64,000 nt of DNA from Paenibacillaceae bacterium (lineage in GTDB: Bacteria; Bacillota; Bacilli; Paenibacillales; NBRC-103111), in the NCBI GenBank assembly GCA_029256185.1, contig JAQSYI010000032.1:19423-83422 (forward strand), written 5' to 3'. The notes under the pieces are model-generated. The model saw nothing but the letters and a program-made list of their open reading frames with translations. It was not told the DNA's origin and made no database searches. The position numbers were made by a program, and so were the translations under genes. Positions 60,401-64,000 of this stretch are shown piece after piece. Position 1 is the first letter of the stretch, and every line of letters starts with the position of its first letter.

Positions 60401-60464
60401 ATAAAACAACCCCAAAAGATGGTGCTTCCACTAGCAGAAGCAAGACTCTCAGGGGAAGTAAGAG

Positions 60465-60537
<73 letters not shown>

Positions 60538-60560
60538 ATATTAATGAAGAAAATAAAGTA

Positions 60561-60634
60561 CGGAGCCGACGGGATTCGAACCCGCGGTCTCCTGCGTGAC
60601 AGGCAGGCATGTTAGGCCTCTACACCACGGCTCC
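60561..60634 (-). tRNA. tRNA-Asp (anticodon GTC)
   Basis: Minus strand: acceptor GGAGCCG, anticodon stem-loop CCTGCCTGTCACGCAGG, T arm GGTTCGAATCC. Confidence 0.95.
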
Positions 60635-60687
60635 GCATGGAGTAAATGTCCGGTCATAATCCGGCCCCGATTAAGGGGGTATTGCAA

Positions 60688-60761
<74 letters not shown>

Positions 60762-60785
60762 TCGTCAAAACATGAGCTTGAGCTA

Positions 60786-60875
60786 CGGAGAGAGAGGGAT
60801 TCGAACCCTCGAGACGCTTGTGACGCCTACACGATTTCCAATCGTGCTCCTTCGACCAAACTCGGACACCTCTCC
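60786..60875 (-). tRNA. tRNA-Ser (anticodon GGA)
   Basis: Minus strand: acceptor GGAGAGG, anticodon stem-loop ACGATTGGAAATCGT, long variable arm (GGCGTCACAAGCGTC), T arm GGTTCGAATCC. First gene of the array. Confidence 0.95.
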
Positions 60876-60894
60876 ATAAAAGGCAACGAATGAT

Positions 60895-60923
60895 ATTGTA
60901 ACCCATTTGCCTCAAAAAAACAA
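60895..60923 (-). promoter_or_regulatory. Promoter of the tRNA array
   Basis: Minus strand: TTGTTT (60923-60918), 17 bases, TACAAT (60900-60895), about 15 bases before tRNA-Ser. Confidence 0.6.
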
Positions 60924-61102
60924 GAAGCGCTTTACAGAAAATACTTCCACCGGACAAAGTTGCTCACGGCCGGAATTTCAATATAGCATGAATAGATCGG
61001 GATTGCAAGATGCAACCGGCAGAAATCTGCGGGTTCTCATGGATTTGACTTGCGGGGCATGATAAACTAAGAGCACCAGACAGATTGATGGAGGGACCAT
61101 TC

Positions 61103-63625
61103 ATGGCATTGAAGCCGCCTAGAGAAGATATTGAGCTATTGGCCCCGGCTGGAGATTGGGATTGCATGCGGGCTGCTGTGGCCAATGGGGCCGACGCGGT
61201 ATACTTCGGCGTGGAGAAGTTCAACGCCCGGGCCAGAGCGAACAATTTTACAACCGATGAACTGCCGGATATTATGTCCTTTTTGCATATGTATGGAGTT
61301 AAGGGCTTCCTTACGTTTAACATTCTGGTATTCGAAGATGAGCTGGAGGAAGCCAAGCAGCTGATCGAAGCCTGCATAGACGCCGGGGTCGATGCGGTGA
61401 TTGTCCAGGATCTGGGGCTGGTGAAGCTGATCCGCGAGCTTTCGCCGGACTATCCTATCCACGGATCTACTCAGATGACCGTCACCTCGCCGGAGGGGGT
61501 AGAATTTCTCAAGCCGTTCCGGTTGAGCCGGGTTGTGTTGGGCCGGGAGAACAACCTGAAGCAGATTCGGGTCATTGGCGAGCAGACAGGCTTGCCTATG
61601 GAAATATTCGTGCATGGAGCGATTTGCGTTTCTTATTCCGGCCAATGCTTGACCAGTGAGGTGTGGGGAGGACGTTCCGCCAACCGGGGGGAATGTGCGC
61701 AAGCCTGCCGCTTGCCTTACGATCTGGCCGTAGATGGTGTAGTGAAACCCATGGGAGATGTGTCCTATCTGTTGTCCCCCAAGGATCTGGCGGCACTTGA
61801 GCTGGTCCCTGAGCTGATCGAGGCCGGTGTTTCCTCCTTCAAGATTGAAGGGCGGATGAAGAGCCCGGAATACGTGGCCAATGTGACGGGGAAGTATAGA
61901 GCGGCCATTGACCGTTATTTTGCCGGCAATCAGGACAAGCCTGGTGCAGAAGACATACGCGAATTAATGCAGAGCTTCTCCCGCGGCTTCACCTATGGCT
62001 TTCTGCAGGGAACCAATCATAAGAAGCTGCTTGACGGAACCTATCCCAAGAGCCGGGGGGTGTACCTGGGCAGGGTGAAGGAGGTTCTGCGCGATGCGGT
62101 GGTCTGTGAACTGGAGGCTCCTCTGAAGCGGGGCGACGGTATTGTATTTGATGCGGGTGATCCCTCCAAGGAGGAGGAAGGCGGCAGGGTATACGACTTG
62201 TGGTGCGGTCAGGAGAAGGTGGAGGGCGAATTTGAGGAAGGCACCGTGCGAGTGATCATGGGCCGCAATGATGTGGATTTAAGCCGGGTGCATGCCGGCA
62301 ACCGGATCTGGAAAACAAGCGATCTGCACCTGGACAAGCGGCTCCGCCAAACCTTTGAAACGGATAAGCCTTACCGGGTCTTCCCGTTGCATGTTCGTGC
62401 AGCAGGAAGCCAAGGCCGTCCGCTTCAGACCTGGTGGACCGATGTGCTTAAAGGCAATACGGTGTTTATGGAGTCCGAACTGCCACTGGAGCTTGCGCGC
62501 AACCGTCCCATGGACCAGACCTTTCTGGAAGAGCAATTGGGACGGACGGGCGGTACCTTGTTCGCGTTATCCCAGTTGGAGGAGCAGCTGGAGGGCGGGC
62601 TGATCTTGCCCATGCGGGAGTTGAACCGGCTCCGGCGTGAAGCGGTCGGGCAGTTGGAGGATGAGCGGCGCCGAGCAGAGGTTCATTCCCGGCAGGAGGC
62701 GGACATTCATGGCGACGCCAGTCAGCCTGTGTCCCCCGTGGCTCCGCCGGAGCTTACTGCTTTATGCCGCAGCATGGAGCAAGTGCGGACGGCTCTGGAA
62801 TGCGGGATATCGACTGTTTATGCGGATTTCGAGTTTATCAAGCAATTTCCTGAAGCCGTCGGCTTAATCCGGGAGGCAGGCAAGCAGGCAGTGCTGGCTA
62901 CGCCGAGGATTCATATGCCGGGCGAGACAGGTTATTTCCGCAATATATTAAAGCTTGCTCCCGATGCCGTTCTGGTAAGGAATACAGGAGCGCTTCAATA
63001 TTTCATACAGCATGGGAGGGAACATCCCGAAGATTTCCAGCCTAAGCTGATCGGGGACTATTCCCTGAATGTGGCCAACCACAAGACGGCGGCCTTGCTT
63101 CTTGCGGCGGGCTGCACCAAGGTGACCCCCTCTTATGACCTGAATATTCAGCAGATGTCCGACCTTCTTGCGCGGACAGACACCTCCCGGGTGGAACTGG
63201 TTATTCAGCAGCATATGCCCATGTTTCATATGGAGCATTGCGTATATTGCACTTTCCTGAGCGAGGGGACGGATTATACCAATTGCGGGCGGCCCTGTGA
63301 AGCGCACCGGATTTCTCTGAATGACCGTGTGGGCTTTTCCCATCCGGTCCGGGTGGATGAAGGCTGCCGCAATACGGTCTATAATGCTATCGAGCAATCC
63401 GGAGCGGAATATTTGCAGCATTTTATCGATCAGGGCGTCTCCTCCTTCCGTGTCGAATTTCTGGAGGAGGGTCCGGATAAGGTGCGGGAGGTTATCCGCT
63501 TGTACCGGGAGGCCATCGCCGGGCGCATCAGCGGAACTGAGGTGTGGAGGACGCTCAAGGCGACCAACCAGCTTGGGGTCACGAAGGGCCAACTGGTGAA
63601 GAAGAACGCAAAGCAGCGTGTATGA
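61103..63625 (+). CDS. U32 peptidase-family protein with C-terminal DUF3656-like region
   Basis: About 840 residues. The N-terminal U32 domain starts ELLAPAGDWDCMRAAVANGADAVYFG and contains the conserved Cys set in CVSYSGQCLTSEVWGG and RGECAQACRLPYDL, then FKIEGRMKSPEYV; a later Cys group is EHCVYCTFLSEGTDYTNCGRPCE. Such Cys sets bind an iron-sulfur cluster in U32 RNA-modification proteins. The length and second half (collagenase-like/DUF3656 region) resemble E. coli RlhA, which makes 5-hydroxycytidine in 23S rRNA, rather than the short TrhP/YrrN/YrrO proteins. The named activity is inference. ATG at 61103 follows GGAGGGACC; the earlier TTG and ATG overlap that site. Confidence 0.87.
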   Translation: MALKPPREDIELLAPAGDWDCMRAAVANGADAVYFGVEKFNARARANNFTTDELPDIMSFLHMYGVKGFLTFNILVFEDELEEAKQLIEACIDAGVDAVIVQDLGLVKLIRELSPDYPIHGSTQMTVTSPEGVEFLKPFRLSRVVLGRENNLKQIRVIGEQTGLPMEIFVHGAICVSYSGQCLTSEVWGGRSANRGECAQACRLPYDLAVDGVVKPMGDVSYLLSPKDLAALELVPELIEAGVSSFKIEGRMKSPEYVANVTGKYRAAIDRYFAGNQDKPGAEDIRELMQSFSRGFTYGFLQGTNHKKLLDGTYPKSRGVYLGRVKEVLRDAVVCELEAPLKRGDGIVFDAGDPSKEEEGGRVYDLWCGQEKVEGEFEEGTVRVIMGRNDVDLSRVHAGNRIWKTSDLHLDKRLRQTFETDKPYRVFPLHVRAAGSQGRPLQTWWTDVLKGNTVFMESELPLELARNRPMDQTFLEEQLGRTGGTLFALSQLEEQLEGGLILPMRELNRLRREAVGQLEDERRRAEVHSRQEADIHGDASQPVSPVAPPELTALCRSMEQVRTALECGISTVYADFEFIKQFPEAVGLIREAGKQAVLATPRIHMPGETGYFRNILKLAPDAVLVRNTGALQYFIQHGREHPEDFQPKLIGDYSLNVANHKTAALLLAAGCTKVTPSYDLNIQQMSDLLARTDTSRVELVIQQHMPMFHMEHCVYCTFLSEGTDYTNCGRPCEAHRISLNDRVGFSHPVRVDEGCRNTVYNAIEQSGAEYLQHFIDQGVSSFRVEFLEEGPDKVREVIRLYREAIAGRISGTEVWRTLKATNQLGVTKGQLVKKNAKQRV

Positions 63626-63652
63626 TCAATCGGCAATTAGAGCAACGGGAGA

Positions 63653-63696
63653 AAAAAGCAGAGTGCTGCGGCTGTATGCCGGGCTCTGCTTTTTTT
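63653..63696 (+). terminator. Terminator after U32 gene
   Basis: AAAAGCAGAG and CTCTGCTTTT pair, interior TGCTGCGGCTGTATGCCGGG has further pairing, followed by a run of T. Confidence 0.85.
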
Positions 63697-63791
63697 GGTA
63701 AACCAGAAAGTATATCATTCTGAGGTAGGAGAGCCCTTTCTCGGTAGATCAAGTGCTGAAGGAGTTGCACAATAAGGCGCATGGGACAACT

Positions 63792-63986
63792 TAACGGAAA
63801 AAATTTCCGTTATCAGAAGGTTTTTCGGTATTTGCTGAGATTTAGCGGAAAAAATTTCCGTTAACTCCCTCAAAACCAGGTCCAAATGCCTGTTTTGGGG
63901 AGTTCAGGAGGAGATAGCGGAAAAAATTTCCGCTAAATCGGCGAGAAATGAAGAATTTGCAGAGATAGCGGAAAAAATTTCCGTTA
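63792..63986. repeat. Four spaced copies of a palindromic motif
   Basis: The core CGGAAAAAATTTCCG, flanked by TAG or TAA on the left and TTA or CTA on the right, occurs at 63792-63812, 63843-63863, 63915-63935 and 63966-63986. Start-to-start distances are 51, 72 and 51 bases. The linkers are not repeated except for shared words such as TTTGC-(T/A)GAGAT. No gene is seen in 63626-64000. The array may continue beyond the window. Confidence 0.85.
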
Positions 63987-64000
63987 GGAGTAAGCGGGGT

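Noticed and set aside
63792..63986. CRISPR array
   Set aside because: The repeated unit is a short palindrome, spacing is uneven (51, 72, 51) and no cas genes are seen.

Overview
The window looks like a chromosomal segment of a Gram-positive endospore-forming Bacillota of the Paenibacillus type. The base composition is moderately GC-rich. Ribosome binding sites are strong AGGAGG-like sequences, promoters have the sigma-A form, and the gene order hpf-secA-prfB-yvjA ... ftsE-ftsX ... ctpB-minJ ... uvrB-uvrA matches the block known from Bacillus subtilis. VanW/G5, YesM/YesN two-component and LplB/YtcP/lipoprotein ABC genes are also typical of Paenibacillus. No database search was possible, so all names rest on motifs, lengths and context.

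Layout. 1-2.1 kb: an unrecognised helical protein cut by the window edge and a convergent XRE regulator. 2.2-2.3 kb: a cluster of DnaA-box-like 9-mers, then a cold-shock gene. 2.9-8.7 kb: hpf, secA, prfB (with its programmed +1 frameshift) and a YitT/YvjA membrane protein. 8.8-17.1 kb: a complete arginine pathway argCJBDFGH inserted into the conserved block. 17.2-20.3 kb: DUF4097, DUF1700 and VanW/G5 envelope genes on the minus strand. 20.5-26.8 kb: ftsEX, an EnvC-like M23 peptidase, a foldback MITE-like element, ctpB and minJ. 26.9-28.4 kb: motAB. 28.6-33.6 kb: uvrBA behind a promoter with a LexA-like box. 33.8-38.7 kb: a stalk-domain secreted protein, a siroheme nitrite/sulfite reductase and, divergent from it, a substrate-binding-like protein with no signal peptide. 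38.8-39.8 kb: a sugar phosphate isomerase/epimerase-like protein.

39.9-48.5 kb holds the most interesting part, a dlt-like cell-envelope aminoacylation locus. It has an MBOAT acyltransferase (DltB-like), a DltD-like SGNH protein, a 36-residue DltX-like peptide and a carrier protein. In place of DltA there is a class-II aminoacyl-tRNA-synthetase-like amino acid:carrier protein ligase. The operon is led by a large FG-GAP-repeat lipoprotein. The MBOAT gene is separated from the operon by two opposite-strand genes, but both units carry almost the same promoter. The inferred flow is: ligase charges carrier, carrier hands the aminoacyl group to the MBOAT protein at the membrane, and DltD-like and DltX-like parts pass it to an external acceptor.

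48.7-54.7 kb: a YesN/YesM two-component pair and a carbohydrate ABC importer without its own ATPase, with a cre-like site after its promoter. 54.8-56.6 kb: a DUF2935 protein and a lipoprotein of unknown role. 56.9-60.9 kb: a ten-tRNA array on the minus strand that holds, on the plus strand, an 864-residue MerR-type regulator fused to large extra domains, probably an insertion. 61.1-63.6 kb: a U32 peptidase-family protein. The last 200 bases hold four spaced copies of a near-perfect palindrome.
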